Below are positions 51,311 to 59,970 of a stretch of DNA of 64,000 nt, in pieces. The stretch lies in assembly GCA_050251775.1 (NCBI GenBank), contig JBFWMD010000008.1, positions 1-64,000 of the forward strand, read 5' to 3'. This DNA comes from Paucidesulfovibrio sp050251775. GTDB taxonomy: Bacteria > Desulfobacterota > Desulfovibrionia > Desulfovibrionales > Desulfovibrionaceae. Each line of letters starts with the position of its first letter. The stretch's first letter is position 1. A program made the translations under genes and the position numbers. A model generated the notes under the pieces. It was not told the origin of the DNA. It saw only the letters and a program-made list of their open reading frames with translations, and made no database searches.

Positions 51311-51838
51311 TCAATAGACCGCCTTTAAGGTTACGTCTTCCACTTGGTCGTCGGTCAGGGGAAGCTGACGCTTAAACACCCGTCCCGACGAAGAGTCGCG
51401 GCGTTCCAGAACCACATACCCCTGCGAAATCTGCGAGAGGCGGTATCCTCCCACGGCGATCTCGTCGCCCACCGCGTATTCGATGCCGTTGATGATCGCA
51501 TAGGACCGGTTTCCGGCCTGGAGGTAGCCGCTGTACACCAGTCCCTCACCGTCCGGCCCCCCTTCGGCGTTGCTTCCCGCCAGATAGAACTGGTTTGCGG
51601 AGCTATAGAACGGCCCGCTGCCCAACTCCTGCCCGGCAAGCGAAATTTTATACCTCTCCAGGTCGGTGAGCAGGGACTTTTCCAGTCCGGTACGCAGGCC
51701 AGCCACCACGGTCTCGTAGCTCTCGGGCGCGACAGCCGGGCCAGCCTCTTTGGGCTTGTCCTCCAGAAGCAGGATGTAGCCCGCCCAGAGCAGGACCACC
51801 GAAAGCACGGCGAGAAGTATTTTTTCGCTCTTCTTCAT
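51311..51838 (-). CDS. pilus biogenesis protein, PilP/MshK-like
   Basis: The 175-residue protein has one membrane segment (about 6-22), a Pro/Glu linker, and a C-terminal strand-rich domain with SYAIINGIEYAVGDEIAVGG (about 113-132) and GYVVLERRD, resembling the small domain of PilP/MshK/GspC proteins that contact the secretin. Its place between the PilO-like and secretin genes supports this. The start at 51838 follows only a weak CGGAA; the longer frame from 51883 overlaps the previous gene. Confidence 0.7.
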   Translation of the reverse strand: MKKSEKILLAVLSVVLLWAGYILLLEDKPKEAGPAVAPESYETVVAGLRTGLEKSLLTDLERYKISLAGQELGSGPFYSSANQFYLAGSNAEGGPDGEGLVYSGYLQAGNRSYAIINGIEYAVGDEIAVGGYRLSQISQGYVVLERRDSSSGRVFKRQLPLTDDQVEDVTLKAVY

Positions 51839-51852
51839 TTCCGTTCCGCACC

Positions 51853-52395
51853 TCAGCCCTTGGTCTCGTCCAGGAGCACCCAATACTCCACCAGAAATTC
51901 AATGCCGCCCGGAACAGCCCGCATCTCCAACCGGTCCACCTGCTGCACATAGGGCAGCGCGCACAGGGCATGGTAGAACCCCTGGAAACGGGGCATGTCC
52001 CCGAAGACGACGCACTGCATCTGGATGCGTCCGCTGCCGGTGCGCAGCGAACTCGGGCTGACCACCACGTCCAGAACCTCCATGCCCGCATCCATGGCCA
52101 CGCGCACGAACCGGGGAGGCAATACATCGATTTCACTGATCTTCACTGGGTCGGCTCTGGGCAGTTCAAACCCTTCTGCCGTGTCCCTGTCCAAAATAGC
52201 CCGAAGGCGCATTTCCTCCGGCAGGAAAAACGTCTGCTGGCGAAGCTTGGTTTGCAGTTGGTCCATTTCCGCATGCAGGGAGGCGGAGCGCTCAAAGACC
52301 GGCAAGAGAAACACCCAGGCCAGCACCACGGCGACCACGACTGCGGCCACAAGCTTGACCACAATCAGTTTGTATTCTTCCTGCCAGGACGCCAC
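51853..52395 (-). CDS. pilus alignment protein, PilO/MshJ-like
   Basis: The 180-residue protein has an N-terminal membrane segment (about 12-33), a coiled-coil stretch (SASLHAEMDQLQTKLRQQT) and a ferredoxin-like domain with PRFQGFYHALCALPYVQQVD near 136, as in PilO. It would pair with the PilN part of the upstream fusion in the periplasm. The start is GTG with AGGGGA 5 bases upstream. It lies 8 bases after the PilM-PilN fusion gene. Confidence 0.78.
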   Translation of the reverse strand: MASWQEEYKLIVVKLVAAVVVAVVLAWVFLLPVFERSASLHAEMDQLQTKLRQQTFFLPEEMRLRAILDRDTAEGFELPRADPVKISEIDVLPPRFVRVAMDAGMEVLDVVVSPSSLRTGSGRIQMQCVVFGDMPRFQGFYHALCALPYVQQVDRLEMRAVPGGIEFLVEYWVLLDETKG

Positions 52396-52403
52396 GCTTT
52401 CCC

Positions 52404-54299
52404 CTAGGCCAGTTGCAGATGCAAAATCACGTGGTACACCTCGCCCTCTGGAGTGAACTCCTGAACAGCGCTTTCCCGCACCACCACGTCGCCGAAGAGG
52501 TCCGACGACTTCAAACCGATCAGATACCGGGTCAGATCCGTATCGAAATTCGCCTTGTCCCCGAGAATAATGGCGTCGAGCACCATCAGTCGGACCGGAA
52601 CCGTGTCCGCCTTCTTCTTCGGCGAGGCCTGGGGCTCGAGTTCCTCGGGTTTGGCCAGCTCCATGCTCACGCTGAGCAGCTTGACCTTTTCCGGTGTCAG
52701 TCGTTCCAGCTCGGCGAGCACAGCCAGCCCTTCATAGCGTCGGGAGATTTCGCGCAGGCGGCTTTGACGCGCCGCCACCTCGGCCACTGTCCGGATCAGG
52801 GTATTCTCGTCCACCTGCTCGGTCCGCACCAGCTTGTCGCGCAGGGTCTGCGCCTCGGCATCCAGCGCCTTGACCCGCTCCTTGCCCCAGATAAACAGTC
52901 CGGCCATGGCCACGGCGAGCAGCAGCACCAGAATGCTGGCCGCGTTGCCGACCTTGTTCCTGGTCACATCCCGCTGACGGGCCGCATAGTTGTAAAAAAG
53001 GTTGAGGGTCTGCTCCGGATCGGAAAGGGCTGTGGCCACGGCCTCGGTCATGGCCATGCGCTCGCTCAGGGAGTTGAACGAAGTGAGCCTTGAAAGATCG
53101 ATCCGCCCCAGAGGGTCGAATACGCTCATTTCCAGGCTGAGTTCCCCTGTGATGTAGTCTGCCACCAGCTTGCTGCCGAATATCCGACCGCTGAGATGCA
53201 ACCGCTCGCAGCGCTGCTGATAGTTTTGCGCATAGTAGCCGAGCGTGCGTTCCGCCTGCCTGGCCACGCGCTCCAGGGAATCCCGGACCGAATCGAACAC
53301 GGCCTTTTCGGACAGTTCCGCTCCCGGGGAAGAGCGGGCCAGGGGACAGCCCAAAAACTTGGCCAAGAGCACCTGTCTTCCGGTGGCGGTGTCCATCCGC
53401 CCGGAGTCCAGGGCCACGCTCGCGCCAGGAATCTGATGCTGGTTGTAACTTTCGGCCAGTTCCTCGGCCATGGAATCCAGGCCGAATTTGATGGTTCTGC
53501 TGAAGCGGATGTCCGCCCCATCGTAGATGGTGATGCAGGAGAAGGTCGCGCCCACGTGGAGGCTTGCGGTGAGACCGTCGCCGGACTGCGCCCATCCGGT
53601 TCGGTAAATGTTCTGGAAGGCTGAGGGAATAACTGTGATTCCCGTCAGTTTGTAACGTGCGGTGGCAAGAATTCTTTGGATGCGCTCCACGTCTTTGCGC
53701 CGCGCCAGGCAAGTCAGGACTTCGGTCTTGGGGACCTCGCCCTCCTTGAACTGGCGCTGCACACGGTAATCAAGGATGAATTCCTCGTCGCTGAACTTGC
53801 GCTCCTTCTGGAGCTGCCAGTACACTGCGTTGGACAACTTCGCGCCGCTCAGGCGCGGAACCTGGATCGTGCCGATATCGACATCCGCTGCGCGATAGAG
53901 GACCCAGAGCGAGCAGGAACCACTGCATATCCTGCCGAGAACCTGACGAAGCCTCTCTGTGAAGGACGGATCGTCAATGCCTTTGCCCTGGTCCAGGGCC
54001 GCTGTCTGGATATCGATGAGTTTGCGGGGTTCACTTGCGGACATCTTGACCACGGTGATGTGGTCTTGGCTGATGTCCAGACCAAGCACCGTGTTGCGGG
54101 CCATGCGGAAACCAAGGCCGGGTTTCCTGCCCGTCTCGGACTTGGGCTTAGGCTTGGCCTTTTTCTTGCCTGTCCGGGCCGAGGGGAGACCAATGGAAGG
54201 CTTGTTCCTGGAATCACGGAAGTTGAGTTGCTGTTCGCCATCCTCACGGATGACATCCAGCAAGGCTTCTGTGGAATCCGCTCTGCTCTTCCTGGCCAC
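52404..54299 (-). CDS. PilM-PilN fusion protein
   Basis: From the GTG at 54299 the protein has 631 residues. About 1-70 is a basic, likely disordered leader containing a Lys-rich stretch. About 70-430 is an actin-like PilM/MshI domain (VLGLDISQDHITVVKMS, LHVGATFSCITIYDGADI). One membrane segment lies near 455-475, followed by a coiled coil and a PilN-like periplasmic domain (about 480-631). PilM and PilN are usually separate proteins that bind each other; here they are one chain. GGGGG lies 4 bases before the GTG. An ATG at 54347 is an alternative without a ribosome site. Confidence 0.75.
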   Translation of the reverse strand: MARKSRADSTEALLDVIREDGEQQLNFRDSRNKPSIGLPSARTGKKKAKPKPKSETGRKPGLGFRMARNTVLGLDISQDHITVVKMSASEPRKLIDIQTAALDQGKGIDDPSFTERLRQVLGRICSGSCSLWVLYRAADVDIGTIQVPRLSGAKLSNAVYWQLQKERKFSDEEFILDYRVQRQFKEGEVPKTEVLTCLARRKDVERIQRILATARYKLTGITVIPSAFQNIYRTGWAQSGDGLTASLHVGATFSCITIYDGADIRFSRTIKFGLDSMAEELAESYNQHQIPGASVALDSGRMDTATGRQVLLAKFLGCPLARSSPGAELSEKAVFDSVRDSLERVARQAERTLGYYAQNYQQRCERLHLSGRIFGSKLVADYITGELSLEMSVFDPLGRIDLSRLTSFNSLSERMAMTEAVATALSDPEQTLNLFYNYAARQRDVTRNKVGNAASILVLLLAVAMAGLFIWGKERVKALDAEAQTLRDKLVRTEQVDENTLIRTVAEVAARQSRLREISRRYEGLAVLAELERLTPEKVKLLSVSMELAKPEELEPQASPKKKADTVPVRLMVLDAIILGDKANFDTDLTRYLIGLKSSDLFGDVVVRESAVQEFTPEGEVYHVILHLQLA

Positions 54300-54591
54300 T
54301 CTTCCCCCATATCGGCTACGGATGAACGCTTTGCCGCAAACTCGCATTTTTGCACACCACAAAAGACACCGCGGCACAAAAAATACGACCAATGCGGATT
54401 TCTACATACAATTTCACCTAAAAACAGCGCCTCGGTTACAAAATCCCCTCATGAGACCCAACCGCGACAGGCTGCTTTTTGGAAAATTTCTAGAAAAATT
54501 GTAGCCTTTGTCCCAATTATCCAGATTAGAACACCCTGTCAACCAGGCATTCCGTGCAACTGGTGACGCATACATGGCATATTCCACTCAG

Positions 54592-54620
54592 TTAGGACGT
54601 CTTTCCTGTTTTGGTATAGT
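54592..54620 (+). promoter_or_regulatory. promoter-like site without an obvious gene
   Basis: TTAGGA and TATAGT are 17 bases apart, with a predicted start near 54627. No protein-coding gene follows on this strand. Confidence 0.35.
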
Positions 54621-54640
54621 CAACATATGGATTTTGTGTT

Positions 54641-54659
54641 GCAAATCATAATCATTACG
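54641..54659. promoter_or_regulatory. Fur-box-like sequence
   Basis: GCAAATCATAATCATTACG matches the classical 19-base Fur consensus at 14 positions and lies just downstream of the predicted start of the promoter at 54592-54620. The position suits repression. The AT-rich setting makes chance matches more likely. Confidence 0.3.
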
Positions 54660-55658
54660 GGCCGCGTCTGATCATGAGCCGTGCCAGACAAATTGTAACA
54701 AATTGCCATTCCCCTGTTTGCTTGTAATCGCTGGTCCTTTTTTCCAAGTGTTGCCCACGTCGATAAATCCTGGAAGCCCAAGACGCAGCTGACCCACTGT
54801 TCCGGTATCGGCTTTATGCCCTCCAAACAGAACTTTTCTTATATTACAAACGGTTTCATTCCCGTACTTCATCTGACAGGATGCGCTCCGCGCTTTCGCC
54901 AAAGCAAACACCGCAGCAACAGGAAGCGAAGGGAACACTTTTCACCCGCCAACTGGCGAGCAAGTCTTTTGCCGCGCCTGCCATACTATGCCGCATTTGC
55001 AAAACTCATATGTGTATGTTGGAAATCGGCGAGTGAACGTGATGCCGGGCATGCCGGGAATGGATACCCGATTCCGTCAATACACGCTGCATCAGGTGCA
55101 GCCGTGAGGTACGCTCAACCGTTTCGGAAGGTGACGAAAATCTCTTTCCGAAGATACCGGGCGGAATTGAGCAACGCCCCGGTCAGCGCGGCTCCGACCC
55201 AGCCAAGCAACAGTCCGGCCACAAAGTGAGCGCCGGCGCTGCCGGGACGGTCAATCCGCTCGGGAGGGGCTGTCAGAACCGGAGGTGAGGCCAGCAGAGC
55301 AGTGCGAAGCCGAGTCCGCCCAACAGGCGGACAAGAACACAAACCATGTCACAGGAATGACGGTAACGGATCACATCCAAGACCTCCACAGGTCAGCCGC
55401 AGGCTCCCTTTTCGCAGCGAAAACCCACCGCGTCAAATGATCTGGCAATGCGCCCGGAGCGGGCGATCAGAGCAGACGTCCGGGGCAGGCGGCTGGAAAA
55501 CGCACGCATCCATCCTGAGCAATTGCCGTGACCCGAGCGGACGGACGCGCTTTGCGGTCAGCCAGGGACTCGTGGAAAGCGGGCTGGGGATGTTCCGGCC
55601 ATTTCGGGATCGGTCCTGAAACTCCTGTCTGTGGAGTCTTGGACATGGGATGAAGCCA

Positions 55659-55703
55659 TGGAATTTCTGATCTTGGAATTTCTGGCCTTGGAATTTTTGG
55701 CCA
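55659..55703. repeat. three tandem 15-bp repeats
   Basis: TGGAATTTCTGATCT, TGGAATTTCTGGCCT and TGGAATTTTTGGCCA follow each other without gaps. The unit length is a multiple of three, but no supported gene covers it. Confidence 0.7.
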
Positions 55704-55812
55704 CTCTACAGGCCTCCCTCGTGGCCGGACCGCCCTGAGGGGCATGGCGGTCCGGCGTTGCCAGGGAACGGAGGCATCCGCCTGCGCGAATGCGGGGCAG
55801 GCCGGGGAAAGC

Positions 55813-55980
55813 CTACCGGAGAGAATTGATGTCCACCTGCTGTCCGCAGCAGGGGCAACGATGCACGCTGAGAATGCCCGCTTTGCTGGACGCGAGGATC
55901 AATGCCCGATGCGATTCGTGTCCACCGGGGAGATAGGTGACCATGAACAAGGCGCCGCACTGGCAATAACGCTGCTGCAT
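55813..55980 (-). CDS. small cysteine-rich, probably zinc-binding protein
   Basis: The 55-residue protein has CQCG near the N terminus and CPCCG near residue 45, two cysteine pairs that could hold one zinc ion, with HESHRALILASSKAG between. AAAAGGAG lies 7 bases before the ATG at 55980, which decides the start; the frame is open further upstream but without a ribosome site. It resembles no family I can name. It lies 122 bases downstream of the S24 repressor gene on the same strand. Confidence 0.6.
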   Translation of the reverse strand: MQQRYCQCGALFMVTYLPGGHESHRALILASSKAGILSVHRCPCCGQQVDINSLR

Positions 55981-56102
55981 GACATTGCTCCTTTTCCGGG
56001 TCGCCTTGTATCGCTGGAGCGCACAACCCGAAATGGACTTGTTTCTTTCTGTAAACGTATGTTGGCTTAAACTAAACATTGTAGTCAAATAAAAACGGTC
56101 GC

Positions 56103-56765
56103 TCAGTTGTATTCCCTGGAAACCCAGAGCACTTTGCCGATGATGCGCACATTGAGCAGTTCATCCCCGGACAGTCGGACCGGACTGTAGTCGGTATTGT
56201 CACTGTGCAACACGAGCTGGCCGGGCAGCTTTTCGATGCGCTTGACCAGCACGGTGTCCTCCACGCCCACGGCGTAAATTCCTCCGGCATAGACATCGGT
56301 CTTGGATTCGTCGAGCAGGACCATGTCGCCGTCTTGAAGTTCCGGTTCCATGCTGTTGCCGACCACCTGCATGAGCACCATGCGCTTGGGGTCGCCCTTG
56401 CGCCGGACCCAGTCGGACCGGAACGCGTAGTACCCCTCCACCCGACCTTCGGTCTCAAAGGAGCCCGCTCCGGCGCTGAGTCGGGCACGAACCTTGGGAA
56501 TGCGCTCGAAGCCGTCCTCTTCCGGAACCACTTCCGATGCATGGTTCGGCCCGGGGCGGCCTTTTCCCGTTTCCAGCCAGCCAGGGTCCACGCCGTAGCG
56601 GGAGGCGATGTCCAAAATCCAGCGGGCAGGGATCGAATCCTTCTTCTTGGCCAGGGAAACCGCAGCCCGGCCCACGCCGAGTTCGCGCGCGAGGTCGGAC
56701 TGGCTTTCCAGCCCGGTCCGGCTTTTGACCCGCTCGAAGAATTCCACAAACGCCTTGCCTGCCAC
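56103..56765 (-). CDS. CI/LexA-like repressor with S24 peptidase domain
   Basis: The 220-residue protein has an N-terminal helix-turn-helix (about 15-65, ESQSDLARELGVGRAAVSLA) of the phage CI type and a C-terminal S24 domain with Ser138 in VVGNSMEPELQDGD and Lys175 in VLVKRIEK, the self-cleavage pair. The segment SAGAGSFE (about 97-104) could contain the cut site. It likely represses genes until DNA damage or another signal triggers cleavage. No prophage genes surround it. The GTG start has AAGGAG 6 bases upstream, and a strong promoter lies about 25 bases further back. Confidence 0.82.
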   Translation of the reverse strand: MAGKAFVEFFERVKSRTGLESQSDLARELGVGRAAVSLAKKKDSIPARWILDIASRYGVDPGWLETGKGRPGPNHASEVVPEEDGFERIPKVRARLSAGAGSFETEGRVEGYYAFRSDWVRRKGDPKRMVLMQVVGNSMEPELQDGDMVLLDESKTDVYAGGIYAVGVEDTVLVKRIEKLPGQLVLHSDNTDYSPVRLSGDELLNVRIIGKVLWVSREYN

Positions 56766-56796
56766 GCTTCGCTCCTTGTTTTGAAATTACGCCTGC

Positions 56797-56825
56797 TGTC
56801 TACCGCAACAAAACACAGCTGTCAA
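56797..56825 (-). promoter_or_regulatory. promoter of the S24 repressor gene with operator-like repeats
   Basis: Read leftward, TTGACA and TAGACA are 17 bases apart, with a start near 56790. CTGT and ACAG half-sites recur around it (for example CTGT-N10-ACAG overlapping the -35, and ACAGCTGT), which suggests self-repression. Confidence 0.5.
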
Positions 56826-56852
56826 CCATTAAACAGCACTTTTTCCTTTTTC

Positions 56853-56881
56853 TTGACCCAGCCCGCGCCCCCTTCTATGAC
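56853..56881 (+). promoter_or_regulatory. sigma-70 promoter at the start of cheV
   Basis: TTGACC and TATGAC are exactly 17 bases apart. The -10 ends 7 bases before the ATG at 56889, so the transcript should start at or next to that codon. No ribosome site is present. Confidence 0.5.
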
Positions 56882-56888
56882 AGTTCCC

Positions 56889-57857
56889 ATGTCGCAAAGC
56901 AGCATTCTTCTGGAGTCGGGGACCAACGAGCTGGAACTCGTCGAGTTCTACATTGATGAACGCCTGCGCGAGAGCGGGGAAATCTACCGGGGGCACTACG
57001 GCGTGAACGTCGCCAAGGTGCTGGAGATCATCCGCCCTCCCCGTGTCTCGCCCATGCCCGACCAGACCCATGACTGCGTGCTTGGCGCATTCGATCTGCG
57101 CAACCACATCATTCCCCTCGTGGACTTGTCCCTGCTGCTGGGCATGGACCGGGCCGACCAGGGCGACGCCCGCGTGATCGTCTCGGAGTTCAACAATGTC
57201 CAGACCGCGTTCCTGGTTTCCGGCGTAACACGCATCCACCGCATCTCCTGGAAGGATATCGAACCTCCGGGCGCGCATGTGGCGCATTTTTCCTCGGAAA
57301 ACATCACCGGCGTGGTCCGCCAGCCCGAACACCTCATGCTCATCCTGGACATGGAGAAAATCATTTCCGAACTCAGCCCGACCACGGCCATGCGCATGGA
57401 CGAGGAGCGGATGGAGCGGTTCGTCGAACAGGACCAGGTCTACAAGGCCCTGGTTGCGGATGACTCCGATGCCATCCGCAAGCTGATGATCACGGTGCTG
57501 ACCAAGGCGGGCTTCGAGGTCACCGGCCTCCACAATGGACGCGAGGCCTGGGAGACGCTGCTCGCGGCCAAGGCCCGGGGCCTGGGCCGGGGCAGACCCA
57601 TCACGGACTGGTTCGACGTGGTCATCAGCGACATCGAAATGCCGTCCATGGACGGGCACACGCTCTGCCGCCGGATCAAGGAGGACCCCTACCTGCGGGA
57701 AGTGCCCGTGGTGCTCTTCTCCTCCCTGATCACGGAAAAGCTCCGCCACAAGGGCGAAAGCGTGGGCGCCGACGAGCAGATCGCCAAGCCGGACATCGGC
57801 AGGCTGGCCGAAATGGCCCTGGGGCTCATCGCTTTGCGGGCTTCCCGGTCAGCCTGA
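56889..57857 (+). CDS. cheV: chemotaxis coupling protein CheV
   Basis: The 322-residue protein joins a CheW-like domain (about 12-165) and a receiver domain (about 185-310) with Asp191/Asp192, phospho-acceptor Asp248 in VVISDIEMPSMDG, and Lys near 307 in QIAKPD. The start MSQSSILLESGTNELELVEF matches the usual CheV N terminus and supports 56889 over the in-frame ATG at 56877. CheV couples receptors to CheA and tunes signalling by its phosphorylation. The last 32 bases overlap the convergent RNase R gene. Confidence 0.92.
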   Translation: MSQSSILLESGTNELELVEFYIDERLRESGEIYRGHYGVNVAKVLEIIRPPRVSPMPDQTHDCVLGAFDLRNHIIPLVDLSLLLGMDRADQGDARVIVSEFNNVQTAFLVSGVTRIHRISWKDIEPPGAHVAHFSSENITGVVRQPEHLMLILDMEKIISELSPTTAMRMDEERMERFVEQDQVYKALVADDSDAIRKLMITVLTKAGFEVTGLHNGREAWETLLAAKARGLGRGRPITDWFDVVISDIEMPSMDGHTLCRRIKEDPYLREVPVVLFSSLITEKLRHKGESVGADEQIAKPDIGRLAEMALGLIALRASRSA

Positions 57858-59970
57858 GATCCACTTCGAGGATGTCCAGCCGGACCTCCTCCAGCAGCAC
57901 TTCCACTTCCTGGCCCAGCCGGAACATCCGGCCCGTGCGCTCGCCCACCAGAATCTCCCGGTCGCGCCAGTAGGCGTAGTAGTCGTCGTTGAGGGTCGAG
58001 AGCCGGACCGTGCCTTCGGTCAGGCCGCCGAGCAGCTCCACGCGGAAGCCGTAGTCCGTCACCGAGGAAATCACGCCCTTGAAGACTTCGCCCTCGCGCT
58101 CCCGCAGATAGAGCGCGGCAGCTCGGCGGTTGATTTCCCGTTCGGCGTTGACGCTGCGGCGCTCCCGGGCGTTGACCTGGTCCGCGGCGTCGCGCAGGCG
58201 CTTGCGGTTGGGCACGGGCTGTCTGCCGTCGCCCAGGGCGGACTTGAGCAGCCGATGCACCACGAGGTCGGCGTAGCGCCGGATGGGCGAGGTGAAATGG
58301 CAGTAGCTCTCCGAGGCCAAACCGTAATGCCCCTCGTTTTCCGGGGAATACTGGGCCTGCATCATGGAACGCAACAGCAGCCGGTTGACCAGGAAACTCC
58401 AGTCGGTCTTCTCGGCTCCGGCCAGCAGCGCCTGAAGATCCTTGGGGCCGGGCCGGGCCGGCAGTTTCAGCTCCGGCGAGGTGCGCACGAGCACCTTGCC
58501 GAGGCGCTCCAGCTTTTCCGCGTCCGGACGCGGATGAATGCGGTAGAGGCATCCGGGGCCAGCGCTCTCCAGGAAGCGCGCCACAGCCTCGTTGGCCGAG
58601 ACCATGAACTCCTCAATGAGCTGGTGAGCGAAATGGCGTTCGCGCGGGCGCAATTCCGTGATGCGGCCCTGCTCGTCCGTGCGCACGTCCGCCTCGGGCA
58701 GGTCGAAGTCGAGGCTGCCCCGCTCGGAGCGTCGGGCCTTGATCTTCCGGGCCAGTTCCTCGGCGAGTTCGAGCATGGGCAGGACAGGGGCGATCTTCTC
58801 CCGTTCCTCCGGGAGCTTGTCCAGCACTGCGAGCTTGACCTGGTCGTAGGTCAGTCGGGCCTTGCTGAGAATCACGCCCGGAAAATACTCGGCCTCGGCG
58901 GGCTCGCCCCGGGCGGAAAAGTCGATGCTCACGGCCATGACCAGTCGGGGCACGCCGGGATTCAACGAACAGAGGCCGTTGGAAAGCTTTTCCGGAAACA
59001 TGGGTTCCACGGAAAGGGGGAAATAATAGGAGTTGCCCCGTTCGTAGGCCTCGGTGTCCAGAGGCGTTCCGGGCCGCACATAATGGCTCACGTCCGCGAT
59101 GGCCACCCAGAGGCGGTAGCCCTTGTTGCGCCGCTCCACAAACACGGCGTCGTCGAAATCCCTGGCCGTGGCGCCGTCGATGGTCACGAAATCCATTTCC
59201 CGCAGGTCGCGCCGGCCCGAGAAATCCTGTTTTGTCGGTTCGGCCGGCAGAGCCTCGGCCTCCTCCAGGGCGTCCGGCGGAAAGTGCGTGGGAATCTGAT
59301 GCGTGGCCTTGACCAGGGCCTCCTGCACGCTGAGATCGTCCTCGCGGCCGAGAACTTCCTTGAACTCCGCCTCCCAGAGGTGGGACTCGACACGCTCGCC
59401 CGGAACCACCAGCACGATCTGGCCGGGCTTGAGCTTTTGCGAGGTCTTCACGGCCAGGCCAAAGCCCAGAAGCGGGTCCGTGGGGCGACAGATGTAGGCC
59501 CCGCCGCCCAGATGGCGGCTGACCCGCGCGGTCAGCGTCTTGCGGCCCCGCTCCAGCACGCGCACGATGCGGCCTTCGTTGTTCTTGGTGCGGTTCTCGC
59601 GGGTCACGGCGGCCACGACCCGGTCGCCGTCCCAGGCGTCGCCCAGGTCCTTTTCCGAAATGAACAGATCCTTGCGCCGGGAATCCTCGGGGATCACAAA
59701 GCCCACGCCCGAGCGTTTCACATCGAGACGGCCGGTGATCAGGTGCATCTTGTCCACGAGGCCGAAGGCCCCGCGCGTCTTGATCAGTCTGCCCTTCTCC
59801 AGGAGCGCGTGCAGCACGTCGCGCAGCACATGGCGGTCGCGCTTGTAGACCTGCAAAGCGCGGGAGATGTCCGTCAGGGTCATGGGCCGTGCGCCCTGGC
59901 GAAAGACCGCCAGCACGCTTTTCTCGTCCACCACCGTATCCTGCGGATTATTTTTCTTCTTCTTGGCCAA
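57826..59970 (-). CDS. rnr: ribonuclease R
   Basis: The 714-residue protein has an N-terminal winged helix (about 15-75), cold-shock domains (about 75-230), an RNB catalytic domain (about 255-590) with the metal-binding ATARDFDDAVFVE and VAIADVSHYVRPGTPLD segments, and a C-terminal S1 domain (about 625-705). It should degrade structured RNA 3' to 5'. The start is a TTG that lies within the end of lpxK, so the two are coupled; the N terminus is Lys-rich (MAKKKKN). The C-terminal basic tail of E. coli RNase R is very short here. Confidence 0.92.
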   Translation of the reverse strand: MAKKKKNNPQDTVVDEKSVLAVFRQGARPMTLTDISRALQVYKRDRHVLRDVLHALLEKGRLIKTRGAFGLVDKMHLITGRLDVKRSGVGFVIPEDSRRKDLFISEKDLGDAWDGDRVVAAVTRENRTKNNEGRIVRVLERGRKTLTARVSRHLGGGAYICRPTDPLLGFGLAVKTSQKLKPGQIVLVVPGERVESHLWEAEFKEVLGREDDLSVQEALVKATHQIPTHFPPDALEEAEALPAEPTKQDFSGRRDLREMDFVTIDGATARDFDDAVFVERRNKGYRLWVAIADVSHYVRPGTPLDTEAYERGNSYYFPLSVEPMFPEKLSNGLCSLNPGVPRLVMAVSIDFSARGEPAEAEYFPGVILSKARLTYDQVKLAVLDKLPEEREKIAPVLPMLELAEELARKIKARRSERGSLDFDLPEADVRTDEQGRITELRPRERHFAHQLIEEFMVSANEAVARFLESAGPGCLYRIHPRPDAEKLERLGKVLVRTSPELKLPARPGPKDLQALLAGAEKTDWSFLVNRLLLRSMMQAQYSPENEGHYGLASESYCHFTSPIRRYADLVVHRLLKSALGDGRQPVPNRKRLRDAADQVNARERRSVNAEREINRRAAALYLREREGEVFKGVISSVTDYGFRVELLGGLTEGTVRLSTLNDDYYAYWRDREILVGERTGRMFRLGQEVEVLLEEVRLDILEVDLRLTGKPAKR

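Larger units (their letters stand above)
54300..55812. other. gene-poor region of 1.5 kb
   Basis: No convincing gene was found. The left half is AT-rich and contains a promoter-like site (54592-54620) with a Fur-like box just downstream (54641-54659). A hairpin GCTGCA-TCAGG-TGCAGC lies at 55086-55102. A leftward frame at 55115-55342 has one hydrophobic stretch but no ribosome site. Three 15-bp tandem repeats lie at 55659-55703. The region could hold a small RNA or the remains of decayed genes. Confidence 0.4.

Noticed and set aside
54516..54542. TTGACA and GATAAT on the leftward strand upstream of the pilus operon
   Set aside because: The spacing is only 15 bases and the site lies over 200 bases from the gene.
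55115..55342. Leftward frame with a hydrophobic stretch (FVAGLLLGWVGAALTGALL), possible small membrane protein
   Set aside because: It starts with TTG without a ribosome site and the upstream half has no membrane-protein character. A frameshifted remnant is possible but not supported.
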